Assembly (NCBI GenBank): GCA_018881555.1
Contig: JACAXG010000070.1
Location: 124,001-188,000 of the forward strand
Reading direction: 5' to 3'
Source: Amblyornis subalaris
Lineage: Eukaryota; Chordata; Aves; Passeriformes; Ptilonorhynchidae
Length of the DNA stretch: 64,000 nucleotides
How positions within the stretch are numbered: the stretch's first letter is position 1; every line of letters begins with the position of its first letter. The notes below the pieces were generated by a model. The model was not told the DNA's origin, made no database searches, and saw nothing but the letters and a program-made list of their open reading frames with translations. The position numbers were made by a program, and so were the translations under genes. This document shows positions 1-14,388 of this stretch, piece by piece.

Positions 1-3000
1 TTCGGGCATACTTCAAAATCTTGATTCAAAACATTGGTGCTCTGGAAGTTCTCAAAGCTGTGTCTGCAGGAACTGTTTTCATGTGGATTAGGCATTTTGC
101 CTGATTTTTTGCTCTGACAGACATGCTGTCAGCTGGCATAATGCCAGTCTTTAATCTTGAAGTCTACAGACGTAGAGTGTCCCAGCACTGTCTGTAACTA
201 TCTGCTTTAAACAGATACAAAGACCTGGTCATGAAGCTTGCAGAGTTCACTGGCCATCAATTTGCAGGTGATTTCTTTGCATTTGACAGCGCTATTTCAT
301 GCTCAATTTGTGTCTCTTGCCCTTTATGATCAGAAAAATAGACTCTTTTTTTTTACGGTCAAGAAAACTAAATAAGTTTCATTTTATTTTCAAGTATGAT
401 TTGCAGAAATGCTGAAGTAACTTCAGCTCAAAAATTACTTCAATTATAATTGCAGTTTGATAACTAAGTATATGTATCATATAAAAAATAAATATATACA
501 ATAATATCTATAACACAAATATTTTTTCTCTGGTAAATATATTACATAAGTATATAAAATGCTATTTAACTGCCAAATGCTACAAGTGTTAGGACTGGTC
601 TGTAAAGTACAGAGCATTGTAATTACGTGCAGTCTGTAATTACATACAGAAGTGGAACACTTATTTTTTTTTACTGAAAAATACTGAAACACAGTATGAT
701 CTCAAAAGCCATACCCTTAGTATGCTTAAAAACAGTTGAATGTAGAATGGAANACACATCATTATTCGGTGACTCATGTACTGAATGAAGGCCCTTGCTT
801 GCCATTGTTGGGTAAGCTTTCAGTATAGTGATGGAGACTTCTTAATGAAGAGGAAAAAAATTGAGCCAGTCACTGCCAGGAATATGTGAAGAACTAACTT
901 TTTGGGTTAGTTTCTGTAATTTAAAAAAAAAAAATCTCAAATTGAAAACGTGGCGGGGGGGGGATTGCCATAAAAACAACTTATTTTCACTTTATATAAT
1001 TTTAACAGCAACAACAAACAGAGAAGATAGAGTTGGATTTTAACCAAAATTAACAGATGCTGCTAAAGCGGAGGTGGTATAGCTTTTCTGGTTTACTGTC
1101 ATAGTGTAATGGTAAAGACACTCCTGCTGGATGCAAAGGATTTCTTTTTTTTCTGTCTGTCCTTCCTCTTAGCATTACATTGGTATTTTTAATCTGCCTC
1201 TGAATGCCTTCTATTCAAGTGATTCACAGACTCTCCACGGAAAAGCAAGGATGAAACTGAAGCATTGTGCCTGGATTTGACCCACAGTCAGGTTTAGGCA
1301 GACAGTTAAAGGTACCTGCATTTGGTAATTTTCCTTAACCAGACTAGAGCATACAGGGGTAGAAACAACAGAGTACCCTCGTCTCTTTGTTCTCTGTATG
1401 TTTTTGAATGCTGCGCTCCTCTCTCACCTGTATGAAACAAAGCAGATCTTTTGCTCACGTGGTCCAATTTTGCAACTATTTTTNGTCTCAGCCAAACTAG
1501 TTTTTTTGATGAATACTCTGACATCCCAGCCTGAAATGAACTAATTCTGTGTTGGTATAAAAATTGTCTTCACTTAGACTTTTGTCTTTGTTTAAGGCAA
1601 ATGAGAAGTAGGTATGTCCTTCCATGGAACTATGATTACCTGTTTGACTGCAAGTACTTCTTAGAGGAACAGTGAACTAAGAATCCTTTTATATGTATTC
1701 ATGTCAGGCTAAAATATTAATTCTTTCAAAAAAGTATGGTCCCAATTACATCTGTTTCTCTTACAAATTCTGGAGATGTGAGTGCAATATAAGTGGTTGA
1801 TAAGGTCTTGAAATCCTGAGTTTACCCTTTCTGACATTAGTTCTGTGTTTAATATACTGCAGTAGACTGCAGAAAAATAACTCACTTGTTTTCAGTGTAG
1901 CAAATGAAAGTGGATGGAGTTAAAACATGGGAGACTTTCTCATGGCCCTTGTTTGAAAAGACAGAATACTTGATGAGAAAATTTGCATTACTAGTAATAT
2001 TCTCTATTAATTTTCCTGTCTTCAAAGATGTGTGGGTAAAAGTTGTTTCTGAGGATTAGAGTTCTTTCCTTCACTGTTTGCTGCCTGGCTTTCTGTCTAC
2101 CTGTTCTTGCAGTGGAGTTACAGCATTTTGTGTAAGTGATTAGCCTGCTGTCTTGCAAGTGTGTCCAAATAATTTTGCTCAATCACGGGCGCAGAGGGTA
2201 GGATGAACCATAAGGGTGCCAAACACAGACCTCGACAGACACCTTTGATAATCAGGAAGTGGCAAAAAAAGTCTGAGAAAGAAAATGAAATTATGTTTAA
2301 AGAGCATATATTGGTTTTGGCAGACTATTGAAGCATGAACTTCCCCTTTAAACTATCAGTGTGCTGCTTTGGGTTGTTTTAATGGCATTTCTAATGTAGT
2401 ATTTTGTGTAAATTAATAATTCAGTGCTCAAAGCTGGGAGCTGCCAGGCTACTCCTAACCTTCTCTTCTCCCAATTTTAAAAGGCCGAAGACAAAAACTG
2501 GATGTCTGTTATCTTCACAGGGGAAGCTTGTGTACTTTCCCTAAGTGAGAGCCAATTAATGCATACTGGTTGTGTAATTGACAATTTTCAGATGCTCTGT
2601 GGCGGCTATTTTTTTTTTCTTTTCTACAATAAGCTGTTTTTCTCTACACAGTATGACAGTAATGAAAAACAGTCATGTTCCCTTCTATTTTAAAAAACAT
2701 TTATGATAAGTGGACTTGAGCGTGTTAGCGTTGAACAATAGAGACTTGCACTTGTTAGGAGAATTTGCTGACAGAGTCTGAAAGTCAAAGGAAAAATAGA
2801 AGATACTAGAGACCCAGACCTCAGAGTTAATGACACTTCTGATAAAATAAACCCTGCAAAGACAAATACTAAACAGGCTATCACGGTCCTCATCAACTTG
2901 GTATCATTCTTTAAAGTCCTCCTTTTTTGTTATGGTGAAATGGATCTAATCCCTTGGCAGCAGGCGTACCATGTTCTCTTTAATACTGTGATAGAATTTG

Positions 3001-6000
3001 GGAGACAATGAATGTTGTTTATGGATGGACAGTTCTAAGGCAGTTCGTATCAACCAGCTGTCTGTATGGCTAGTTTGAGAGTTTTTTGATTTTCTTGTGG
3101 CGGGCATTACTTGATTTTCAGGATGCTTATAACATTCTGCATGATATATGTATTTTTATTTTTTTGTTATTCAGAATATACTGCTGTTATAAATGTGTAA
3201 AACTCCCAAACTTAATTTCACATTTCCATTGCTTATTGACTTTTTATTGTATAATAGCTATTTCAAATTCGAAATTATCAGTTCAGTTCTCCTCAAATTT
3301 TTTTTCTGTAGTTTATGTATAAATGTANTTTATACTTTCACATGAAAAAACCTTTGGGATGTGGATGCAAGATTCATTATCAAAATTTATTAACTGTATT
3401 CTGATTGATTTTTTTTCAAGAAAAATTTTCAACTTCTATGTTTTTGCTCTTGTCCAGTGTTTCATATTTCTATCCTATGATGTACTATGTACATTTCAAG
3501 TTTTCATTCACTGTTCTATTTTATTTGATAATAAATCACAGGTAAAGAACACCTAGAGAGATCTAGGTCATGCACTTAACAGTCCAAAGCCACTTTTCAG
3601 ATATACAGAAAAGTGTTTTCCATGTTGTCTGAGGATTTCAAGTGAGAAAATACTTCTGCTCTAAACAAAGATAGCAGCAAGATGAAGTTGGGATTTTTTT
3701 TTCTGGGTATATTTTTGTGAAACCAGGTTAATATCTATCATGATATGATTATTTCTTCTGCTCTGGAGATAATATTTGAAGTGTATGAATATCTTTCCTC
3801 GTAACTGCGTGTGGCACATTATGTACTTATATTTGTAGTTTCTTATGTTTAGCCACAAGCATAGCATTTTTTATTCCTGTCCCCTCTAGTTCTTCCACTT
3901 CACTGCATGATCTCATTTCTAGAATTCCCTCACATCAGTTTTCATTAATGATTCTTCTCCTTAACCACTTTCATAGAACTGTTTTCTCACATAATAAAAT
4001 GGCTTGAATGTTTGTCAGCTTTTGTTCCAACTGTCTGTATGCCTGCCACTTTTTTCTGTTGTTTCCCATCAGTTTTGCGTGCATCTATTGTCCTGCCATA
4101 CCTAGAATGAGAAAACATCTTTCCTAATTTCTGTGTAGTCCTTAATTCTGTCTCATGCCTGAGCTCCCGAGTGGCCAAGTGACAGGGTGGAACAGGATAA
4201 AAGGAACTTGTCTTGTACCTCTGATGGCAAGCAGAGTATTTTGAACACACTTCATCCCATTTTACATGAAGTTAATTTCACAGGAAAATTGTTCTGGTAC
4301 CTCTTCTGTCAAATGGAGTATATTTCAACTATGGTTCATCCCATTTATTTCACATGAAGCAAATTTCAGAGCAACTCTCTGAAATCCAGATGCNTGCTCC
4401 AGGGTTGCTGAACTCACTGTAGCCACAAAATGAAATATATTCAAGCAAGATGTCTGGGAAATTGCTACACTGTTAAGCTCAATTTCAAGTCTCACTTCAC
4501 GAAAATAAACTAAGAGTTCTCATTAGTCTGTTCATTATGCTGGTAATAATGCCTACTGGAACAAGTCAGACAGATATAAAGGGTCATTTTGTGTAATTAT
4601 TGAGTTTTTAAGCCCTGCACGACAGAGGCTTCGAAGCACAAATTTTTCCCTGTGTTTATATGTTCACATTCCAAAAGATTCTAATAAGGTAAAAGAATAA
4701 AGACTCCAGCTTCACAGTTGTGTCTTAAGCACAAAGAATTAAGATTTCACTGAGAGAAACCAGAGTTACCATTTCAGAGCTTTAAGAGCCTCTCAGCAGT
4801 GTAGAAACTCTGCATCTAACATTTCATTTGCTAGCTTTTATTTTACGTGATTCTAGCTTGATTGAAGAAAGATCTAGCTTCTGTAAAGTTATGTTTCTTA
4901 ACAGCAATTCAGGATCACAAGAAGGTTTTCAAATTGTTAATTTGTCTTTTCTATTTTTCCACTTCTACCTTCAGTTCCTTGTGTTTGCTTTTCAGCCACA
5001 AATATATATGAGTCTTTTGAACAAGCCTTGCATGGAGTAACAAGGAGTTGCAAACTACAGTGTCTTAGTCTGCCTTGAATGTTTTTCCGTGTACTTGTTC
5101 ACTGCAGCTCTGCATGTGCCATGTGCATTAAAGTTTTGCTTTGCTCTGTTTTGCCCTGCAGCTGGTATGTTCTTGGCTCCTCTTCATGCACATTACTGTG
5201 AGGAGAGTTGTGAAAACACCACAGTAACTCCAACATCAGTTTGGATGTTAGCTCAGTTCTGCCTCAGGGAAAATAAGCAGTACTAAATAATACCCACAGT
5301 ATCAGTACCTGTTTCTTTTAGGTATTGAGTTTTTTCCCCCATGGCATCAAAGACTTGAATGTCTCTCTGGAGGCCAGTAAAAATTGGTAAGTTAAAGATA
5401 AAAATAGATATGTGTATTGGTAATATCATCTACAAAAAATACTTAAAGAAAAAAAGGTAATTAAAGATAATGTGTAAAATATGTGTTGCATAGTCTTCTA
5501 TTTAAAATAAAAAATCAAAACAGTCATTTACTTTCAAGAATTATTATTATGTGGCAGTACATTGGATTGCCTTCATAGTCATAAATTCTCTCTCTTGAAA
5601 ATGTCTGTGCCTGCATGCATATACCCACATGCATGGAGGCACACCCACACATGCACCCTAACAGCACCTGTATAAATAAGTATCACTACAAAAAAACTTA
5701 TTTAAATTGTAAATGTCTTCTGTGAAACTGGCCCATTTATCTGCCTGAGCTAAGAAAGGAATGCCTAATAATTGAACTGTTGTTTTGTGGCTATGTTTGT
5801 TTACTTTGAAACTCACTGTTGCTTAAGATAATAAATTAATGATTAAGAGATGCCGAAATGTTCATGATCTAGATGGGAAGTTGCTATTTTGTCTGTGGCC
5901 CTTTCTTACAGGTGAAGTTATTAAATAATATAGCAACTGTTGACATCTCCATGTACAGTCAGGAGGCCAGTCAGATGTTAGCATGTCAAATCTAGAGATT

Positions 6001-9000
6001 TGCCCTAATTAGGTTGTTGATATTCAGGATCTGATTTCATCAAAACTCTGAAAAGTACAGGTTTGTTTATGCTGGCCAAAACAGGTATGGTCTTTCAGGT
6101 TACACATATCCTATATTGAGATTCATGCAGTATTAAGCCATTGATTTATTCACAGTAAGGTTTTTACCAGGACAGATCATAACCATGAACCACAAAGCTG
6201 AAGAATTATTATATCTTTAGGTTCAGCCTTTGAGGATTTCTGCACTATGTGGTATGTGGTCTATTTTTTAGAATAATGCTTTGTCAGTTTGTTTCATATG
6301 GGATAGTGCTTCTATTTTGCTCTTTGCTTTTCTATTACACTGAATTCCCACAGTATTTATTTCTCAATACCAGCACAGAACATCATCATACTACCTAATT
6401 TTGTTCCATTATTTTTCTTCTATACCTGTAAACTAATTTTTCTTTGTTAGTGGATTTCATATACTTCAACTGCATATTTATAAAATCATTCTGCCTTTTT
6501 CCTGATACCTTAGTTGCTACTTAACCAAGTTTTTGCCTTTGTTTTATGCTCTTTTATCATGAGTCATGTTTCCTTTGTTTTTAAAATTGTATTTGTGAAA
6601 TTTTACTGAGCTCTTTGTCTATAAGTTTTTAAGCACAGAGTTCCAAACTCAATACTAAAATTCAGTTTACTAGACACTATTGTGAGGGATTTTCATTTTT
6701 TTCTGTTCTACAATAAAGTAACAGAAGCAAAAGTTGTATTTTTTACTTTTGTCTGTCTTGGTTCGCTTTACTCTCATGTCTGAAATTACTGCAGTCATGG
6801 ATTCAGGTTCAGGGTTTTTAGTAGGTGAGTTTCAGTCTGAGGGCACAAGGCTTTCCTTTCTGACCTTGAGGTTAATAGATAATTCAGTGTTGTAGTAGAA
6901 AGGGTAACAGTTTTTCTGCCTTCCATTACCAAACCTCAGTATGCTTGTATTGCTATTGGGAGGAGGCACATGCTGATTTACTTTTTTCACTGTTTTATTC
7001 TTCTTAGAGGCTGTGGTTCAATTTACTGCATTCCTTGGAGGTTTGACATGTCAATTAGATGTTATCGACAGTAATAGAAGAGCAGTTGCTGTAAATGTGA
7101 AGTTTTTACGAGTGGGCCGTGAAATTACACTCGGGAATGTAAGAGACAAGTGCAATAAATAGTGTTAGTGTACACACTACAAAGAAACTGATTAATAGGG
7201 GGCATGTTTCTGTCTCATATCTCTAAAAGAATTGTTTCTGTATTTGTTGTTAATCAACTTTTCCATTGGTATGAAAAGTTATATATATAATAAAAATAGC
7301 TCACAACCTGTTGTAGATTTATGGGAGGGGAAGTCTTCAAAGTTGAAAGCATCCCATTAATTGTATTACCAGGTGTGTTATTGCATTGGATGGTTTTTCA
7401 TATCTTTGCTACAATGTGAACACAGGACCAATAACTATTGGTAATGAGTAAGCACAACAAAACCAATTCAACCTCTAGGATTACACAGACTTGTCTTGTG
7501 CATGTGTGCTCTGGTGTACATAGAAGTTAGATAAACTCATAGGTCAAGTTGCTCAAGTTCACAGCATTTGTCTGCTGCCACTGCCATCTTCCAAGGATGT
7601 GTGTGTAGATATTACATGCACAGTTCTTGCTATAGCATGGAAATTTGGCTCGTGGCATTCTGCCAGACAATTCCCAGCAAATTGTTAATTATTTAATTTT
7701 ATGTAAAATTTTAAATATCGTTTTGGAAGTACAGAAAGGCAACCTATTGAAATTGAAAAAAAATGTGTAAGCAACCTAAATTAGATGAGCTTATGCAGTA
7801 CAAAAATGCTAACAGTTGCCTGCATTGGTATGTGGAAATATTTGAAAATTGATTGCTTCATTTAGTTAGAAAGATAATTACTGCATTCAGTTTTACCATT
7901 GTGCAATTTGACTATATTTTAACATTTTCTTCTTGTAATACTTTTTCTAAAAAAGTAAAAATATCAGCACTGAGGCTGTGCAAGCAGGTGTTACTTTCAC
8001 ATTAGAAGCTTTATAAAGATGTCAGCCAGTATAGACTTCATGAAATCTATTTTATGTCAGAATTTTTATTCTAGTATGTCTATTTTGTCAAGCCCACATT
8101 TGGTTTCTACAACAAACCTTATGAAATAAAATGTTTATAGCAGTTTAGAAAAGCATTCTTACGGAGGACAGATATTTTGTTTGGATTTGTGCAATGAACC
8201 AATCATAGAAATTACTATAAACAGCTACAAATTTAGTTCAGATGCTTTCAAAATTATGCAATCCTTATGGGAAGTATATTTAGAATAAAAACGTTTGAGG
8301 GAGAGTCTCCCAAAAGATGTGAATGCGTATTTTTGCTTGTCAATATATAAAGCTATTATGTAACAAATACTGCAGCAGGTGACTTTTAGTATTTATTATT
8401 ATTCTCGCATTTATTCCAGACTCTTGTTAGATTTATACTAATCATTTTTATTACCTCGGTTAGTGCTTAAAGTCCTTTTTGGTTGTTTGATGGTTTGGAC
8501 GTTTTTTGCCAAGGTGCCATATTAGGTCAGTTTTGCCTCTGTCTCTGAGAGCAGCAGGGAAAAAGCTGTGACTTCCAGCTTGCACCTTCCTTGCTTCCTT
8601 AGGAGTCCCATGTTTGACAGGCCACCTTTTGACAAAGTGCTGTCATGGTTGCAGCATGAGATGGAAACTCAGTTTTAATTGAGGTAGAGCAGGGGTAGAG
8701 TTGCTCTTGATTCGACTTCAATTTATAAACCAGAACGTTGACGACCTTTGATTCCTCCCTATATTTTCTTTCTCATTCTTTGTCTTCCCCCTCAGTGACT
8801 TGGGAGGCTGGGTGGCAAGGGAGTGGCTGAGCCAGCTACTCCATCTGACTTCTGTGCTTTATGGGTCTGCCTTTCTGAATTAATATGTTAAATTACAGCT
8901 GTAACAGGAGAGGACTATTACTTCACTTTATTGCTCTAGTACTGTTACGGTGGAAAACATGGGGTTTATAGGCAATTTATAAGGTAGCTGTAGATCTTTT

Positions 9001-12000
9001 TGGTATTTTATAACGAAGAGTATCTGTATAACAATTACTTTTATAGCATTTTTAGTGTGTGCTTCTGTGTTTATTTTATAGGTACTCCATAAGAGAGGTT
9101 AGTATGGTATTTATTAATAAAGCTGGGGTGTAACATATCATGCAAAACATACTGTGGTACTCCTCAGGTCTCATTAAGCTTGCTTATCTGTGCACACAAT
9201 TTTTTATTTGGCAGCATCACATGCTGGTTACAATCTGTCTTCTTTATATCAGTACAGTCATCAGACTAATATATGGAAAGACAACACAACTCTTCCTTCT
9301 TTTTCCTGTTATCTGCCTTTAAAAATTTCATTAAAAAATACAGTCACAGTAGAAAAAGTCTACATCCATATAAGCTGAGAAGCGCTTCATTGCTTCCTGT
9401 AGAACAAGGCATATGTAGACAAGGATTAGAAAGTGAAATGGAGGTTACTTTTGCTTCCCAGTCTGCTTTGCTTTTTTTTCTTGGAGTGAGGAACAAAAAA
9501 ATGGAAGTTGTGTGTCATCTTGGAAAGTGAAGAGACACGATGTGCACACTGAAAATGTGGATGCTTAGCCTAAAGCAAGCCTTGATATGAATATGATATG
9601 GTTATTACAGATTGATGAATGTTAGTTACATGTAACAGTTTTCTCTTTTGTCTGATACNTTTGGCTTGAACTTAGTTTCAGCTCTGATCAGTGCTGCTCT
9701 GGTAAGCCCTCAGTGTGGTAGTATTCTGTAGTGCCAGTGGCTCATTAGAAAACCTCAATAAAAGATAAGCTTCCACTTCTTTCTTAATTTGTTCTTTCTC
9801 GAAAGAAGGAAATAAAGGGGAAGAGTCACTATTTATGTCCTATTATATGTAATAAATCTTTAGGAAGATAGCAGCTTTTCTTAGAAATAACTAGGGAAAT
9901 ATTCCAAATACTGAGAAAAACCATTATATTCTTTAGGAGGTGAATTGCTGTTTTGGAGCTATAGATTAAGTAATAGCAAGGTATTGGTTTAATTTACCAT
10001 GATGTCAGTATTTCTGGCATTCTACTTGCAATAGCCTAAAAAAGAAAAAGACAAGAAGAAATATGAAAGTGGAGCAGTTTCTAGTGATCTTTTTCCTTCC
10101 TCTGAATAGTGTATGGTGAAGAGATTGTGAGATGCACGAAGCCATCGGCTTTTCAGCTGTTGCTGTTGGAGAGATAAAAATGCTTGGCCCAAGAGTCTGT
10201 TTATATGTTTGAACAGAGAAAGTGATTTTCGTTGCAAGGAGCTCTAAGTGAGACAGGCAGAGGCAGAGAATAAGAGAGCAAAGGATAATTATCTAAATTA
10301 TGTTCAGGCTATTATAGAAGACGAATATAGTTAAAATGTAATTAAATATGACAGGCTCACAGGATGCAAGCATGGCTTTGGAATGCTAATCATCAATTAC
10401 TGCATCTCCTTAGGGGAGTCAGGCAGAACAAGAGCGTTAGAAGTTGGGTGGCTGAGGTGAGATGAAGAGTGTTAAACGCTGCAGGACTATAACAAGGCTA
10501 ATTTCTTTTAAAAAATGGAGCTGCTAGCGAAACAACTTGTAGTGCTGCATTTCAGCTTGAGGATCCTGGTATAAATCTGGGTAGGTTGCTAGTCCCAAGT
10601 CTTCTCTTTGAGATGGAAACCTCAGCTTGACGTAGTGGTTATTTTTGTTGTGAAAGTGATGACCAGAACTGCTGCAGATTGAGCCAGCAAATCTAAAACA
10701 AATCAACCAGCAAGACAGGTGTCAAAAGCAGAAAAAAATATCAACACTGCATGAATATTTAATAAAGCTAAACCCTGAAAAATCTATTTGTTATAGGTTC
10801 ACTAATAAGGTGTTCAGAGACACAAAAAGTCCAAAGACAGCAATGTCATTTTATGAGAGAAGTAAATTCTGGTATCTTCTTTATGACTGTGTCCTAGGTA
10901 AAGACAGTGAAAGTATTGCCACCAGTTTGAAATATTTGTTTGTTTGGCATATGGGGAGTAAAGATGAAGAAATGCCATTTATTACACAGGACTATCTAAT
11001 TCCAGGCTAAAAATGAAGTGCTTTTGATATGCTTTAATGCTGCTGTTCCTGGAATAGAGTGACTTACATGTGAATCAGTGCCAGAGCTATGTGTAAAGTT
11101 TAGAGGAAATTTTTGTAAAGACCATCAAAAGCAATTTTGAGAATAGAAAGACTAGCTCTTCTGAGGAAAGTGTAAAGTAAGCATATATGCATGGCAGGAC
11201 TAGATAAATGACAGGACTACAAAACAATTTGCACAATAGAATTTCTACAGAGAAACTGAAATTATTAAAATAGTACCAGCGGATATAGCTAGTAGTAGAA
11301 CAGGAAGGTTAAAAAGGAACTTAAGTCTTACCTACTATGTCTTTAATCGAGGAACACCACTGAAAAATTGTTATGGCTTGATACATTAATAGAATTCGAA
11401 GTGAATTTGTTATATCAGCAAAAAATGCAAAAAGAGGTCAGATATGCCTTAATAATGTTCTGTCAGTAGTCTCTTTCCTCATAGGAGTATAGTTACGTGC
11501 ATAAATTATCTCTTTGCTGTATAATTATAGCTGTACTGGAGAGGTATTGCTTTGCATATATCAGCGTTCTCAAATGTACTGTTGCAGTCAAATCCGTGCA
11601 ACGTTCTAGTGAAGAAGGTTTGCCTTGCTTATTTCAAAAGTGATTCTTTCCAAATCCATTTGGCTTGTTTTCTATTTTGCTTTTTTTCTTTTTGCTAAGG
11701 AAATAAACTGAGACANCTAATTTTCTCCTTATGCAATCAAGTACTAATTCTCTAGTGGCAATATTCTTGAATGTTAATAACTCTTCTACAAGTTGTCTAC
11801 AATTTTGACTTTCTTTTTCCAGTGGGAAAGGAATCAAATGGACACATACCAAAACAGTAAATATTCTTAGGACTGAATTTATTAAAAATGCTATCTTCCT
11901 TCAAGTATCACACCCTCAAGAAATTTTTTTACTCTTTTCCATTATATTTTAATATTATTAAAGGAGTAATTATAATCCAATCCTAATATTAGCATTGTAG

Positions 12001-14309
12001 AAGAAAGTGAGGATTTGTACTGCAGTGGGAAGTGAAAGAACTGAGAAGCTTCCTGGAGGAGTTGATCTGGAAATGTGTCATCAAAACAATCTTCAGAGAC
12101 CTTTTTCTCAATCTCTCTTACTATCTACCATGCTCTTCAGCTATATTCCCAAATAGATGCATCAGCTTCCCTGTTATCATATCATGGGACAGACAGTGGC
12201 ATTTACTGCCATTCTTAGAAAATCTGCACTGAGCTCTTGCAGTGTGTATTTGACCAGACTTAGTAGAAGTAAATACAGCCCTACTTATATTCTATTCTAT
12301 GATTCCTAATTAACAGATTTTCTTGTCCCAGAACACAAATTCTACATTAGTGTCTAGGAAGGCACAGGCTCTTCTTAATAGCTTCTTTATGATTTTAAAC
12401 TCTTTTATTTAGAATAGCTTTAAAATATTTTCAAAATCACTGGAAAACAAATCTGGTTTTTACATCATCACTCTCCTTGCATAAAGTGTGTGTGAATGTG
12501 AAAGCATATGCATAATGCAAATATGGCAATGCTTTGTTACGAGAAGTAGTGCTGTGATCATCTGTTTGTCCCAGTCTCTCATCTTTGGGACTTTGTACTT
12601 TAAGGTAACAAGTTCCATTTGGCAATGGAGATTAACTGACTGGCTGTACTAGAGTAATGTCAGAAGGAAAGTCAAGAAGAATTATTCTCCTGTTTAGGCA
12701 GGAAATGTTTAAATCATAACAGTCTTTCAGATCTTGAAACAATCAACAAAATACTCCATTCCCATTTTATATTTTATTTAGAGTGTGAAGAAACAGCCNG
12801 AGCTTTAAAATAGGGGTATAGCACTATAAGGGATATAAAAAAACACACTGTTACATAGGTAACTGCTGTACCTCTGAGGCCTGCCACACCACACCTTTCT
12901 GTTATCATGAATAACTCTAATTACACCAATTACCTCATGTAGTAAGACCAGTAAACTACTTGAAATGAGGTTTTGATTGGGCTTGTAATCTTCTGTAAGC
13001 AAATATAACCAGACAGCAGTGATAAAAGTAATAGCTGACTAAATTAAACCCAGAAATGCTGTGTTTGTGACAAAAGGGGTCTTCCCACTAAGGGAAAAAT
13101 CAAATGTCTGACAAATAGTCAGCAACCAAGCTATCCATACTGCCAGGCTTTGGGGTAGTCTACTGGTAGTTTTTACTGTTTTATTCCAGTTTTGCTTTGG
13201 TCCCCTTTTCTTACATGAGCACTTCTGAAGGTATTTTGAACCCCTTCTGGAAAACTATCCAATGGGTTTTTTCCATAGTGAGTTAATCAAGTTACACTTC
13301 ATTTTATTTCTGAAACCTTCTGTGACAGAGTCTAGTTTAGCTGAAAAGTTAAATTCTGTATCTTGTTTTCATGTTTTATGAATACAAAATAATTTAAATT
13401 TTAATGTGTTCAAGTACTGATCTAGTACAGCAGAAAACTGGTATCAAACTGAAACCTCTAGTTCCTGGTATTCTTTTTATTTCTTTCGTTTTACTCTCAG
13501 TGTTCTGTAAGCACAAATTTATGGTAGGAGTTGGTGTCCTTTTCCTGCTGTGTATTAGGCTACTTGAGGTGTTGCACCTCACTCAGATCAGAAGAGTATG
13601 AGTGAAGAAGATTATAGTGGTCCCAATGTACCTCTTGTGTTTTCGGTCAAGCCCGAGAAGTTACACGCCCGCTCTGGAAGAGTGGTCTGTTCTCCTCACT
13701 GCCTTTGTCAGGATGGAGAAATGCTCACAACCTGAACTGCAAATAATGCTTTGTGTTACTTGTAACTTCTTGGAAGGACCTTGGCCCACACAAAGAAAGC
13801 TTGGCTCCTCTGCCTCCACTGCTCCACTTAGAGTGTGAAAAGTTTGAGGTTTTAGGTGGTTTGGTGTGGGTTTTTTTTCCCCTAGAGCTGTAATTTTCTT
13901 TAACCAATCTCTGGTGATTCCTCATGAGTAGTTAACATGAGGATACATTTACTTTTATGTGTCTGACCTTTTGTTTATCTAATAAGTCAATATTAGTCAA
14001 GGATTTTAGACTTTGATCCAGGCTTTTTTTCTTTTACTATTTTCTTAACTTTCAGCATTACTATGATCCTTGTCCCTGCACACAAATTATAGTGGTATAT
14101 AAGGTATGTATGAAATCACATAAGCAGAGTCAAGACACTTAAAAACGAGGAAGGGAGTGCTGGAAATTCAGGCAATGAAAAGTGTTTCTCTCTTTGCCCT
14201 GTTAAGTGATAATAGTACATACTGTCACTTGAATGCATCCTGCATATTTTACTGCAAGCTTTTGTGACGATGTTCAATATTTGTATGTCTTTCTGACTTT
14301 TCTTTGTAG
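1..14309 (+). other. BTBD9: Large BTBD9 intron (3' part; 5' end lies outside the window)
   Basis: This AT-rich, non-coding stretch ends in a pyrimidine-rich tract and AG (14,308-14,309) directly before a recognisable BTBD9 exon, so it is read as the intron upstream of that exon. I looked for the preceding BTBD9 exon, which in human encodes the SYSYYVEV segment of the second discoidin-like domain, and did not see it. Contents noted: a diverged 82-bp tandem duplication at 4,215-4,380, A12 at 923-934, G9 at 955-963, a CA/CATG-rich patch near 5,590-5,660, and an exon-like segment at 7,008-7,138 that is treated separately. No CR1 or LTR copy was recognised. All ORFs here are short and look like chance. 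Confidence 0.75.
4215..4380. repeat. Diverged tandem duplication, two units of about 82-84 bp
   Basis: Two adjacent units start with the same GTACCTCT and share, in order, an AGTAT block, a TTCATCCCATTT block, ACATGAAG and AATTTCA. Unit 1 is 4,215-4,296 and unit 2 is 4,297-4,380. Substitutions and a small insertion in unit 2 show that the duplication is old. It lies within the BTBD9 intron and carries no coding signal. Confidence 0.65.
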
Positions 14310-14388
14310 ATCCTGGCAAACAATCACTTTTGATAAACAGCCTGCATCTTTTATCAGAATAGTTGGAACTCGCAACACAGCTAATGAG
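14310..14388 (+). CDS. BTBD9: BTBD9 penultimate-type coding exon: end of the second discoidin-like domain
   Basis: BTBD9 is a BTB-BACK protein with two discoidin (F5/8 type C)-like domains. It is proposed to recruit substrates to Cullin-3 ubiquitin ligases and is known from restless-legs genetics and neuronal function. The 79-nt exon is bounded by TTTGTAG at its start and GAG|GTAAGG at its end. The first base completes a split codon; then 26 codons read SWQTITFDKQPASF followed by IRIVGTRNTANE. From memory the human segment differs only by conservative changes (SVTFER for TITFDK, GTHNT for GTRNT). The split-codon phase agrees with an upstream codon interrupted after two bases. The exon ends in phase 0, matching the terminal exon. 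An N at 14,396 lies in the intron just past the donor and does not affect the GT. Confidence 0.95.

Noticed and set aside
7008..7138. Missing upstream BTBD9 coding exon
   Set aside because: The exon before 14,310 must end two bases into a codon. In that phase this segment contains a stop, and its translation lacks the highly conserved BTBD9 residues. It is kept only as an exon-like curiosity.
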